Below, in pieces: positions 41,556 through 50,930 of a DNA stretch of 64,000 nt. Each line of letters starts with the position of its first letter. The first letter of the stretch is position 1. Source of the DNA: Limnomonas spitsbergensis (taxonomy: Eukaryota > Chlorophyta > Chlorophyceae > Chlamydomonadales); the NCBI GenBank assembly GCA_037349105.1, contig JAYJMM010000113.1, positions 372,001-436,000 on the forward strand, given 5' to 3'. The translations under genes were made by a program, and so were the position numbers. Under the pieces are notes generated by a model that made no database searches, was not told where the DNA came from, and saw only the letters and a program-made list of their open reading frames with translations.

Positions 41556-42319
41556 CTGTTGGACTGTGTGGGCTCACAGCAACCGGGCGCCAGCTTACAG
41601 CTTGCTTCCGTTCTCCTCTACCCTCTGCAGGCTGGTTAGGCTTTGCCAGACAGGTCAAGCACGGGTATTTAAAAAAAAATGGGTCTCGCGGGATTTTTCA
41701 CCTTCTGGATTGCTGGGCTCGTCCGCCATTCCCTGCCGATCCGTCGCGCAGCTTAATCCTCAGGCTCTGCAGGTTCCGCTCAAGCTGCGATCTGCAGCTT
41801 CGGATGATTCCTTTTGGATTGCCGGGCTCGTCCGCTATTCCCTGCCGATTCGTCGCGCAGCTTCAACACGATGTGATGTTTGCTGGGCTCGTCCGCTATT
41901 CCCTGCCGATTTGTTGCGCAGCTTCCTCCTCAGGCTCTGCAGGTTCCGCTCAAGCTGCGATCTGCAGCTTCGGATGATTCCTGCACACAGTCTCGGGTTG
42001 CCGCTTTAAACTTGGATCCCAGATCCTTGCTCACTTCCGTCAACACGTGGGTTGTGCACTTCACCACAAATGCAGTCCAGGTGCACAGGCACTATCAGCT
42101 GAGTTTATAACTCCACAGCCTGATCTTCAAGCTACGTCTGCTTCTGGGTTGCCACGCCCAGCGCAAGCAGGGATTGACTTGGAATATCTATGAAGAATCC
42201 TCTGCTCAGTGATTTCTAGCTGTCCAAGGCAGATCCGCTGTCTCAAAAAGAAATTCCAAGCTTCACAACACGTACACCTTTAGCAGGATTCGTTGGGTCA
42301 GGCTGATCAGGCTAGATCC
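41556..42319 (-). repeat. 5' leader of copy B with ~170-bp tandem repeat
   Basis: ctgggctcgtccgctattcc-ctgccgatycgtcgcgcagctt recurs at about 41,716, 41,821 and 41,884. The adjoining block cctcaggctctgcaggttcc...cggatgattcc recurs at 41,758-41,811 and 41,928-41,981. No gene. Tandem repeats in a leader often carry promoter or packaging signals. Confidence 0.65.
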
Positions 42320-42980
42320 ACTTCGTTCCTTTTAAGCGGACACGTGATGTTTGCTTCGGGTCCGTGGCGGACTTCTTCCCCACAGAGTGGCGGACGCCTA
42401 CGGGCGGACTCAGCGTCTACATGCTGGCCGCGGATGCGCGGCGCGTTAAGCTGTGGCGGGAACTTCTAGATGACTGACACGTAGCTGAACTCTTGTAGAG
42501 CTAGACTTCAGGCTTTCCTGGTAGCGAACCGGGCAAGCTGAACTGGGTCACCTACTGCGTAATGCGGGGGATGACGTAGACGTAGACTGCGGACGTCGTC
42601 CTAGGTCGAGTCGGGCTTCTTGCTAGGGAGTCTTGTGCTTGCTATGTCGGCTGAGTAGCTGAACTAGGCTTGACTGTTGATGCGGTACTGACTTAATGCT
42701 CTTCACTGGGCATATCCTGGATAATGGCCGGTGCTGTTTACAATTAGAGGTATGTCCGCTTAAAAGGAACGAAGTAAGGGACAATGGGCGAGCCGGGATA
42801 CAATGTCCCGGCAAGCCCTTAATACTAAGGTACGGGAAATCCTGGCCTCAGATCTTCCCGAAAGTGGGAAGCTGGGCTTCTAACCCTAAAAGGGGGGCTC
42901 CGCAGGGAAGCTGCGGAGTCTCCGGGGCCGCAGTAGCGGTCCCTACGGTTTTGGCACGTATACTGCATTATACCGTGACA
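42320..42980 (-). repeat. Right terminal region of copy B with internal 23-bp inverted repeat
   Basis: Matches 53,290-53,930 and, less closely, 53,955-54,588. Ends TATACCGTGACA at 42,980. A perfect 23-bp inverted pair, acttcgttccttttaagcgg... (42,320-42,342) and its complement (42,753-42,775), lies inside. The two short derivatives keep only the inner copy (about 53,699 and 54,361). Confidence 0.75.
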
Positions 42981-43186
42981 CTTTATTTACTTTACCCTGC
43001 TGTTGGCTGTAGCGATGCACACCCACTTGCGCAGCGCATGCCCTTATTTACTGTATCAAGCAGGTGGGTGCAGCGGTGCACTGCGCATGCCCTTATTTAC
43101 TATACCATGATGGTGGCTGCAGCGGTGCACACGCACTTGCAGAGCGCATGCCCTTATTTACTGTACACATCCGGTGGGTACAGCGC
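42981..43186. repeat. Minisatellite, right part (continuation of 23,528-24,238)
   Basis: ctttatttactttaccctgctg resumes the unit broken at 24,238; three to four units follow with CGCATGCCCTTATTTACTG and GGTGCAGCGGTGCACA. This shows that everything between is one insertion. Confidence 0.85.
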
Positions 43187-43194
43187 TTAACTTT

Positions 43195-43450
43195 TGTGCA
43201 CCATGCTGCAAGGTTGTAGGTTTTTAGTCCCGATGCCACTGCGTGAATTCAGAACCTTTGTCTGCACCATAAGGCCACAGCTCATTGCCGTCAGAGCCCA
43301 TCCATAATTCCATAAGTTCATGTCCATGCTGCGGGCCCACTGGCCTGAACTTGTGTGCACCATGCTGCAAGGTTGTTGGCTGTCCAGCCCCGATGTCAAT
43401 CAGTGAATTCAGAACCTTTGGCTGTAACATTGCGCCACAGCTCATTGCCG
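43195..43450. repeat. 160-bp tandem duplication
   Basis: tgtgcaccatgctgcaagg at 43,195 returns at 43,355; aattcagaacctttg and ccacagctcattgccgtca also return at the same spacing. Translated on the minus strand each unit gives a GNELW-containing peptide, but frames break, so no gene is called. Confidence 0.65.
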
Positions 43451-43549
43451 TCAAAGCCCATTCCTATTCTAGGGTGCAATGGGTTGAGATAATATAATTT
43501 TTGAACCTGGAGTGTTGCCTGCTGCAAGAGGGTGGGCGCAACTCTTTAT

Positions 43550-43606
43550 TTTAGGCCGCTTCAGCTACAGTTCAGTTACATCCAACTGTAGCTGAAGCGG
43601 CCTAAA
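43550..43606. repeat. Perfect 23-bp inverted repeat with 11-base loop
   Basis: tttaggccgcttcagctaca-gtt (43,550-43,572) and its exact complement (43,584-43,606) flank cagttacatcc. It could be a small foldback element, a transcribed hairpin or a cruciform site. No gene borders it closely. Confidence 0.8.
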
Positions 43607-44078
43607 TGTGACAATGTTGATTCAGCCTACTGCTGGCATGCTGGCTAAAAGCCCTCAAGCGGGGGGCCGCCAGGGGGCAGTGAGAGGAAAGTCACAAACA
43701 AAATGTTATCAGAATGTCCCAAGATTTCCAGCACAGTTCTAAATGACCCCAAACATGCAAGATCTGTGGTTCTCTGGCCAAAATGTGAAAATATTTACTC
43801 GACCTACTGCTGGCATGCGGGTTATGAGCCTGGCTCAAGCAGAGCAATGAAATTTTCAAGGGCAGTAGACAAAAAAATGATAGAGACACTTCATTGGCAT
43901 GAGTGCCTTGGTCATGGCCATGGCTCCTGTGTGACCAACAGCTGGTGCCAGCGTGGCAGCTGGTGCTACTTTGGCAGCTGGTGCTACCGTGGCAGCCTCG
44001 ACACCTGTTGGGCCAACCTCCACACCCCCTGAAACGGTTTAAGTCTGATAGCGGGCGGCGTGGCGGGAGCGCAAACTC

Positions 44079-44968
44079 TCAAGCAATGTGTAGGGTTCCC
44101 TCCAGCATGAGCACGTGCATGTGTGGTACACCCCCTTCATCGCTCGGATCCTCATCTGCATTCTCTACATCTGGGATGTCCTCAGCGCCGTGCATGGAGA
44201 TGCTTGAACCTCGGTTGATTTGCTGTACCTCCAAATGCTGCATCATTACAGGTAGATGAGCGCGGACCTCATAGGCTTGCTTTGCACTCCGCTGTCCCAC
44301 CCCTGTCCCTGCAGCAGATGTCTAAGCATTCAATGTTGCTGCTGTCCAGATGAAAGCAGGGAGACATTGTCGCACCGCCTTTTGCTGCCTCCCTGGCTGT
44401 TGCTGCCCCATGAGCTAGTTGGGGGCAGCTGTTGCAGGACCACCCAACTGTTGCTGCCTCTCTGGCTGCTGCTGCCCCATGAGCAAAGGGGGGGCAGCTG
44501 TTGCAAGACCACCCAGCTGCTGCTGCCTCCCTAGCTGTTGTTGACCCATGTGCAGGTTGGGGGCAGTTGTTGCAGGACCACCCAGCTGCTGCTGTCTCCC
44601 TAGCTGTTGCTGACCCATGTGCAAAGGGGGGGCAGCTGCTGCAAGACCACCCAGCTGTTGCTCCATGCGCAAAGGGGGAGCAGCTGTTGTAAGACCACCT
44701 GTCCTTTGTCCCAACATATTCAGCATTCCAGCAACTAACTGCAGCCTGTAGGGAATGCATTGTTACTAACTACTTGACCAAGACTCAGGAACATCCCTCC
44801 AATCAAGTGATTGCAACCAGAGGCTAGGAGTGCAAGCTTACCATGCCTTCCTTGCAGCATGATTGTTTTTACTGCATCGCCAGGCAGGGTGCGCTGTCTG
44901 CAGGGTCTTCCAAGAAAACTAGGCAGCCTTCCATGTGAAGAAGGTACATCCCGATTATGAAACTGCAC
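44079..44968 (-). CDS. Possible gene with Gln-rich tandem repeats, minus strand
   Basis: Three stretches look coding: 44,968-44,841 (CRQRTLPGDAVKTIMLQGRHG ending at a GTAAGC donor), 44,744-44,340 after a CCCTACAG acceptor, and 44,270-44,080 (SISMHGAEDIPDVENADEDP). The middle stretch has about four copies of a ~22-residue repeat (HMGQQQLGRQQQLGGPATTA), with one TAG at 44,415. Phases do not join cleanly, so the exon model is uncertain and it may be a pseudogene. No family is recognised. Confidence 0.35.
44390..44700. repeat. ~66-bp tandem repeat, CTG/CAG-rich
   Basis: gcagctgttgcaggaccacccagctg-ttgctgcctccctagctgttgctgacccatg type units repeat four to five times in register with the coding repeat above. 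CTG-rich coding repeats are common in volvocalean algae. Confidence 0.7.
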
Positions 44969-45343
44969 TCGGCAGTGATGTCCCGCCCATGTCTTCCACC
45001 CGCTTCAAGCGCATGCCTGCGAATGCAATGAAGCGGCTTTCCCCTCATAGTTGGGATGGGATGGGATGGCGTGTCGACTGGTTTATCTCTTCACATGATT
45101 AAATCGGTACTCACCTGTCGAAATATCCTTTGGCATGACCTGTGACAACATCGAGCGCGCCGTTTGAATGATAGCCATCACCGCAGCCCCTTTCGGTGGC
45201 ATTTTGACATATATACACCAGCCCCTGCGCAATGCTATTCTCTGCACGCAGCGCAGGGAATTAATGTTGCACGACTACGCATACGACTGGCAGGCCTCAA
45301 GCTGGCAGGCCTATGCGCAGGTAGTGCGGATTCCGCATACCTG

Positions 45344-45938
45344 GGGCGCGTTCACATTGGGGGTGATCCGAGCCAAAAGTGGGCGCCGTACAGAATTCTG
45401 AGATGATCCGAACTACATCCACACTAGAGGCGCGAGTTGGGCGACAGTTAGTCGTTGTACTTTTGTGTACATCTAGGATCATTTCAGAAACGACCTCCCG
45501 AGGTAGTGTCCAAGAATGATCCAAATGATCCTGCCACGCTGGCTAGGTTAGGGTTCACGCAAACTCAAAACTATGTCGATTGAATGCATACGTGTCTCAT
45601 TTGTTTACGTACTTGTTATTTTGGAACGGGTGTTATTAAGCAAAATGTTGCATCGAGGCGGAAAGGTGCTGTGCAATGGTAAAATTGAGTGTCTCGGTCG
45701 GTATATGCTCTGGTACAAGCTTGAGACCCCTGCGCGATTTCTCTCGTGTTCACAGCAACAGTGATACTCGCGCCACGACGATTGTGGTGTTGTTGATATC
45801 AGAACTTGACTGTGAAATCGTCTGTGGCTGACGGATTCCTGCAAGTAGCTGAAACTGGCGAGAGAGTGGGCAAACAAGATCCATACTAATGCAACGAAGG
45901 ATCCCAACGACTGGATTGGAGCCAATGTGAACGCGCCC
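45344..45938. mobile_element. MITE 1 (Harbinger-like), 595 bp
   Basis: Ends are perfect 17-bp inverted repeats GGGCGCGTTCACATTGG and its complement, flanked by CTG at 45,341-45,343 and 45,939-45,941. GGG-starting termini and a 3-bp duplication fit PIF/Harbinger. No coding capacity. Confidence 0.85.
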
Positions 45939-45941
45939 CTG

Positions 45942-46649
45942 GAGCGCGTTCACATTGGGGGTGATCCGAGCCAAAGTGGGCGATGTACAGAATCCTGAGA
46001 TGATCCTATAGGAGCTAACTACATCCACACTAGAGGCGCGAGTTGGGCGCGAGTTGGGCGACACTTAGTCCAGTCGTTGTACTTTTGTGTACATCTAGGA
46101 TCATTTCAGAAACGACCTCCCGAGGTCCGAGGTAGTGTTGAGAAATGATCCAAATGATCCTGCCCCGCTGGCTGCCAGGCTGCCACGCTGGCTCGGTTCA
46201 GGGTTTACCTATACTCAAACTAGGTCGATTACGTGCATCCGAGTCTCATTCGTTTACGCGGTTGTTATCGTTTAACGGGTGTGATTAAACAAAATGTTTG
46301 ATCAAGGCGGAACCATGCTGGACACTGGCAAAATGGAAAGTCTCGGTCAGTTCGAGCTCTGGTACAAGCTCGAGATACCTCACTGAGAGATTTCTCTCGC
46401 GTTCACAACATCACTGATAAGCCTGCCACGACGATCGTGTTGTGCTGATAACAGAAGTCGACTGTGAAATCGTCTGTGGCTGACGGATTCCTGCAACCCG
46501 GCCGGGTTCTGGGTTCGAAACCCGCAGACCGGCAAGCACACGTAGAAACTGGCGAGAAAGTGGGCAAAAATGATCCTACCTAGTTCCACTCTTGGGCCGC
46601 AAATGATCCCAACGACTGGATAGGAGCCAATGTGAATGTGAACGCGCCC
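45942..46649. mobile_element. MITE 2 (Harbinger-like), 708 bp, in tandem with MITE 1
   Basis: Same family as MITE 1 (GAGCGCGTTCACATTGG start, AACGCGCCC end) with small internal duplications (gcgcgagttggg twice; ccgaggt twice). It shares the central CTG with MITE 1 and is followed by CTG at 46,650-46,652. Confidence 0.85.
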
Positions 46650-46784
46650 CTGAAACAGCCGAATTCCGCCTACATCTAGCGTAAGACCTATCTGGACCCG
46701 CCCTGTACGCGACGCTATACAGCCGTATGCCGGTACACAGTGACAAAATGTGTGGCGCCAGCGATACTCTGGTGGCATGCTCTT

Positions 46785-47230
46785 GTATTTGCGCTGCTAG
46801 CCGCTGGTTTGCGCTCAACCTGATTTGCGCTGCTCTTGTCTTCGCGATGCCACTGTACGTACCTGGTTCTCTAGCTGTTTTGCGCTGCTCTTTGTACCTA
46901 ATTTGCGCTGCTGTATTTGCGCTGCTCTTTGTAGCTCCTTTGTGCTGCACTTGTACCTGCTACTGTCACTGACTCACTGATTGCTACCTGGTTTGCGCTG
47001 GCCTTTGAAGCTGGTCTGCGCTGCTTTATTTCGCTGCTCTTTGTAGCTGGGTTTGCGCTGTCCTTGTGTTTCCGCTGCCTTTGTAGCTGGTTTGCTACCT
47101 GATATGCGCTGCTCTGTGTAGCTGGTTTGCGCTGTTGTATTTGCGCTGCTCTTTGTAGCTGGTTTGCGCTGTCCTTGTATTTCCGCTGCTGCTGTCCTTG
47201 TATATCCGCTGCTGCCTGGTTACGCTCCTC
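46785..47230. repeat. Degenerate ~30-bp minisatellite (TTTGCGCTGCTCTTTGTAGCTGG)
   Basis: tttgcgctgctctttgtag, ctggtttgcgctgtccttg and related forms recur more than twelve times over 450 bp with variable spacing. No open frame is supported. Confidence 0.75.
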
Positions 47231-47261
47231 TGCCGCCGGATTCCGCTGGATGCTGGGGGTG

Positions 47262-47620
47262 TCCTGCAGTGTGAACTGTCATCCTGCAAGTTCGAAAACT
47301 AGTCAGCCGCTGGCAGCAGCGACGGATACGGATGAATGCGAGCAGCCCTGTCATCACGGCTAAGCCGTTCAACGAGTTTTCGCTTAAAGTAGCGCAAGGC
47401 AAGTGCACAACATGTACTGTGCAGTATGAGCTTTCGGTCGATAAGGGCGAAAACCAAAGTGGCCGAGGCCTTGGCTGCCCCGTCACGAGCATAAACATCG
47501 CATACGGACATGGAAACGACTTTGCGCCCAATACGAAACAACGCGGTGGCCTGTTCTTGAAATCGGCACCATTTTCACCGCAAACCCCCGCAAATAGCAT
47601 GTCCAAGAAAGTACGGCGCG
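47262..47620 (-). repeat. Dispersed repeat, copy 1 (inverse of 51,740-52,030)
   Basis: ctgtcatcctgcaagttcga-aaactagtcagccgctgg and about 250 bp beyond match the inverse of 51,740-52,030 at roughly 80%. Both read KVV-x-MS-x-x-x-VYAR-x-G on the strand facing away from the shared end, so the repeat was probably once coding. Family unknown. Confidence 0.6.
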
Positions 47621-48710
47621 TTCGATCCACTCTGCGCGCCTCCGTCGCAGTGCACTGTCATAAGGTCGGGAGCCACGAGATACGCCATTGGAACAAAACA
47701 TGACACGAAACAGTGGGGCGACCGCGAAGAACGAGCCTTTCAAAACAGGTCCCACTTTGGCGGTTGGTAACCGATTTCCCAGTGAACTCAACTGACAACC
47801 CAAACCCTATCCTTTCCGTTCCTTTCAGTCACTCGGGTATCTAGTGTACATCTTCACGACAGTACGGCGATACGGAGGCAGGCGCGAACAGAAGTTGTAT
47901 CCTTTCAATTGTTTAGAACAATGCAGCCTGGAGCCGGAGGCAGTTTAGATGAGGAATCTGCCATAGACAAGAGAATACGAGTTTCAGTGCAGTGATATTT
48001 CGCGCCATCGGGGACCATTTATTCACTAATATGGCGAATCAATTATTGAAGAATGGATCGCTGATGCCCGCGCGATCAGTCAGACCGCTTGACCGAACGG
48101 CACGGATAAGGGCGAACGCTACTAGCAGCCCCGTTGGTAGGTCATGCTGAAGATATCGGCATCGCCCACATTTCAATTATAAAGACTGAGAATTCGGCTG
48201 CCGCATTACCATGCTTGCGCAGTCATTTCTCGGAGGCAGCTTGCAGAGCTAGCTATGGTCGGCACCGGGGCCTTCATGTGCACAAACAGGTGATATTTTA
48301 TGAGGTATACAAAAGCCTTCACGAATGATTCATGATAATGCAGATTCGCACCCTGGTGTGCCAAATTCCATTGCATGTTCCATCCATGCGTGCCCATGTG
48401 ATGCTGTCTCGGTTCTGCCCGGCCACTATCAGCCTGTGTGGCTGCCTTCAAATAATAGCTCTAACCAGCTCCAATGACTGAGACTTATAGCCCAGTGCCT
48501 CTCCTCATTGGATCACCCTTGTGGAGCCTACCCTTTTTCAGCCTTATGACGTGGTGCATGGCATGCCGCACGTGTTGACATGCTGTTAGCCCATGCATCC
48601 ACAACAGCCTTGCCTATGCGCCTCCCCAACATTTTCTGAATTTGAATGCACAAGAAGCTACTGCTCCGAGAACTTAAATGATGTGATAGAGTCAGAAATC
48701 TCATTTTGAA
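47621..48710. other. Gene-free stretch upstream of the PsbP-domain gene
   Basis: No supported exon. The transit-peptide exon and promoter of the following gene should lie here or be missing. The frame at 48,134-48,328 has no recognisable features. Confidence 0.4.
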
Positions 48711-50930
48711 GTGGCCCTTGATTGCCATGTTCATAGGCCCGCACGGGCTGAAGCGAGGGATCCTCTCAGAATAGAGGACTTCGACTATACATTCCAAGCT
48801 CCTGAGAGCGGCTTCAAGTTTGTCGCTGCTGTGCCACCCAAGTTGGGTGAGTCGTTTATTTTAAATGCATCACGTCATCACGTCATCCTCCAGGACTTAA
48901 GCTGAGGGGTCCTGGCGCAGCGAGCCCTGCTGCTTGGGCAACTGGCATTAGGCCGGTCAAGGTTTGGTCCCCATTGGCCCTGTGGTAGCCGCCCGGCAGG
49001 CCTCCCAATTTGGCCTGGTGCGCACCAAAGTAAATACATGCATCTGCCCAAGGTTTTGTGAGACTGTCAGCAGGAACAGATCAGGTGATTCTGCCTGCAC
49101 AAGGTTCAACAAAGGCTTGCAACCTTGAAGGGGTATGCATGTTTCTGCATCTGAAGTGCAATCAGCGACCAACGTCGGTAATGCGCCATGAAGCACCCTA
49201 CGCGGCCATTTTGCGGGCATGCTGCTTTATGGCTGCCCCCCCTGCTCCGCATATGCAAACTCTGCTATCCATCTTTCTTCCGCTGTTTCTACTGCTGGAG
49301 ATCCTGATCGTACTGCTGCTGCTGCTGCTGCCCCTGATCCTCATTATACTGATGATCATGATCATGAATTCATGATACTAGTATACTACTGTTGCTGCTG
49401 CTGCTGCTGCCGATACTGCTGCTGCTGCTGTTGTAGATCGTGGGCCAGCCCCTGAACGGTCTCCTGTCCGAGCCCGGTTGGACTCAACGGATGGCGCATC
49501 CTCCCTCTCCGTGATTGTGCGGAGCGCGCAGGCCGTCAAATTCACACTTGTGCAGGTAAGCAGACCAAAAGCCTTTGAACCCGTCAGCGCTGAACTGGTG
49601 GGGGGGGCTCGAGTGTGTATGATGGCTGATACCGTTCACCATTTTCTCGCATTGCAACACTTCTTGCCCTGTTGCTAGGGCGGCCGGCTGTGTATTGGTC
49701 ATTGTTTTTGTCACCATATACCCTTGTGTCAGCGCCATCCTGGCAGGCGGGTCTTCCAGTGGCACTATGCCTACTGCCACCCTGCCGGTTTCTCACACTC
49801 TCACGCCTGAGTAGGACGAATCGCAATTCAGCCTGGCTGAAAAAGTATGTGAATTCAGGTAACTACCATGCTGTTGCGTCCAATTTTTAGCTGTCTTAAC
49901 GAGTAACACCTGACCTAGGAAACAATCCACAGGCTGGTTCTTTCTTTATAAAACACATGTTCCCGATAAGTCACCTAGAAACAGCTTTTAAAATTACTCG
50001 TCAAGCTGACTCACAGTCTACAAATCACGTTTTAACTTTGTTTATTTCAAGAATCGAAGTCCATGCCTGTGCCATGTGCAGATTTCGGACGTGTCCCTTT
50101 TCGGCACTCTAGAGGAGGCGGCCAAGCTGCTGCTCCCAAGAGGCTCTGTCGTGACCAGCGCATCGACTGAGACGTTTACGCAGCCCCCAAGGGAGACGCC
50201 CCTGGGCATGGTGGACATCCCCCCTAAGACTTACTACAGGTGAGAATTGGGTTGCAGGTTCAGGCAGGGGAAAGCCCCCGAGGCTTGTTACATGTGGCGG
50301 GCCGGGCAGTTTGGAAAGGCTGTTGGATGCAGGGCTTGACCCTTGATCTCCACCGAGTGCGAGTGACTGTGCTGAGGAATGATGGTAACACACTTCGGGT
50401 GTTGACAGTGAAACAAGCTCTGCAAAATGGCATACAGAACATGATAACATGATAGGTACGCGGCGTACGCCTCTACCTTGTTGTTGCCCAATCATTTGCG
50501 ACCGAACAGCATCAGTATTGCAACTGAATGCATGGAGTGTGCGCTGTCTCGTCTACAGTTGGAATTTCCTGCAGCCATAGGAACTATGGAGGCCATGCTT
50601 GTGAAGATTTTACAGTTTCCTCGGATAGAGGTGTACCTACCCCTCTCTCGGTGACACCTGTGCCAGCATCTTTTGCTTGGACTTCAGTGTGAGGCCTTAC
50701 TGCTAATTCGATGCCTCTTCTTGTTCACACCTGTGTATTACAGGTATGAACTGACCACCTACAATGGCAGCCACGTCTTCCTGTCGGTTGCAGCTCAGAG
50801 GGGGCAGGTGTACGTGTGCTCGGGACAGAGCACGAAGGATGCTTGGGAGACGGTCAGGCCATTGCTGGTGCCCTCGGTCCTCTCCTTCAGGTTGAAAGAA
50901 AATGGCGCATTAGGACCTCGATCCAGCTAG
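48711..50930 (+). CDS. PsbP-domain protein (probably thylakoid-lumen), 5' exon not identified
   Basis: PsbP-family proteins are lumenal factors of photosystem II and related complexes. Exons are about 48,711-48,846, 49,437-49,555, 50,082-50,239 and 50,744-50,930 (TAG), with GT-AG introns and consistent phases. The start reads PARAEARDPLRIEDFDYTFQ: A-R-A just before the mature domain looks like a thylakoid processing site, so a transit-peptide exon is expected upstream. Then come SGFKFVAAVPPKLG, LSVIVRSAQAVKFTLVQ, EEAAKLLLPRGSVV and the C-terminal block YELTTYNGSHVFLSVAAQRG with VYVCSGQSTKDAWE and VLSFRL, the typical PsbP fold end. It is not PsbP itself (too diverged); a PPD-type member is likely. 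The first exon border is approximate. Confidence 0.75.
49312..49436. repeat. CTG/GCT trinucleotide tracts in a PsbP-gene intron
   Basis: Two tracts (49,312-49,332 and 49,392-49,433) of mostly ctg repeats end at the acceptor TTGTAG (49,436). The second tract serves as the pyrimidine-containing approach to the splice site. Confidence 0.75.

Larger units (their letters stand above)
24239..42980 (-). mobile_element. Copy B: 18.7-kb TIR-bounded retroelement-like transposon
   Basis: Both ends interrupt the same minisatellite, which fixes the borders. The left end TGTCGCACCATAAAGCAGTA and the inverse of the right end TGTCACGGTATAATGCAGTA continue in register for about 32 bp with roughly 25 matches. 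The flanks are CCTT and CTTT, an imperfect 4-bp duplication. No direct LTR is shared by the two ends. On the minus strand it encodes gag, protease, three accessory frames, hydrophobic segment, methyltransferase, integrase and PHD. RT and RNase H are deleted and several frames are shifted, so it is dead or non-autonomous. It contains a later hAT fragment and a 740-bp duplication. Confidence 0.8.
45244..46708 (-). mobile_element. Tc1/mariner-like debris split by two MITEs
   Basis: 45,245-45,340 and 46,653-46,708 together are the inverse of 23,150-23,310. They end in ACCTATCTGGACCCGCCCTG-TA (about 46,688-46,708). Between them sit two MITEs. No transposase frame remains. Confidence 0.6.

Noticed and set aside
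24239..42980. DIRS-like element (inverted repeats plus methyltransferase)
   Set aside because: DIRS elements use a tyrosine recombinase and an adenine-type methyltransferase. Here a DDE integrase with HHCC zinc site and a C5-type methyltransferase are visible.
43224..43454. ELW-type repeat protein on the minus strand
   Set aside because: Two GNELW-like peptides occur, but the 160-bp units shift frame and have stops; a tandem duplication explains it.
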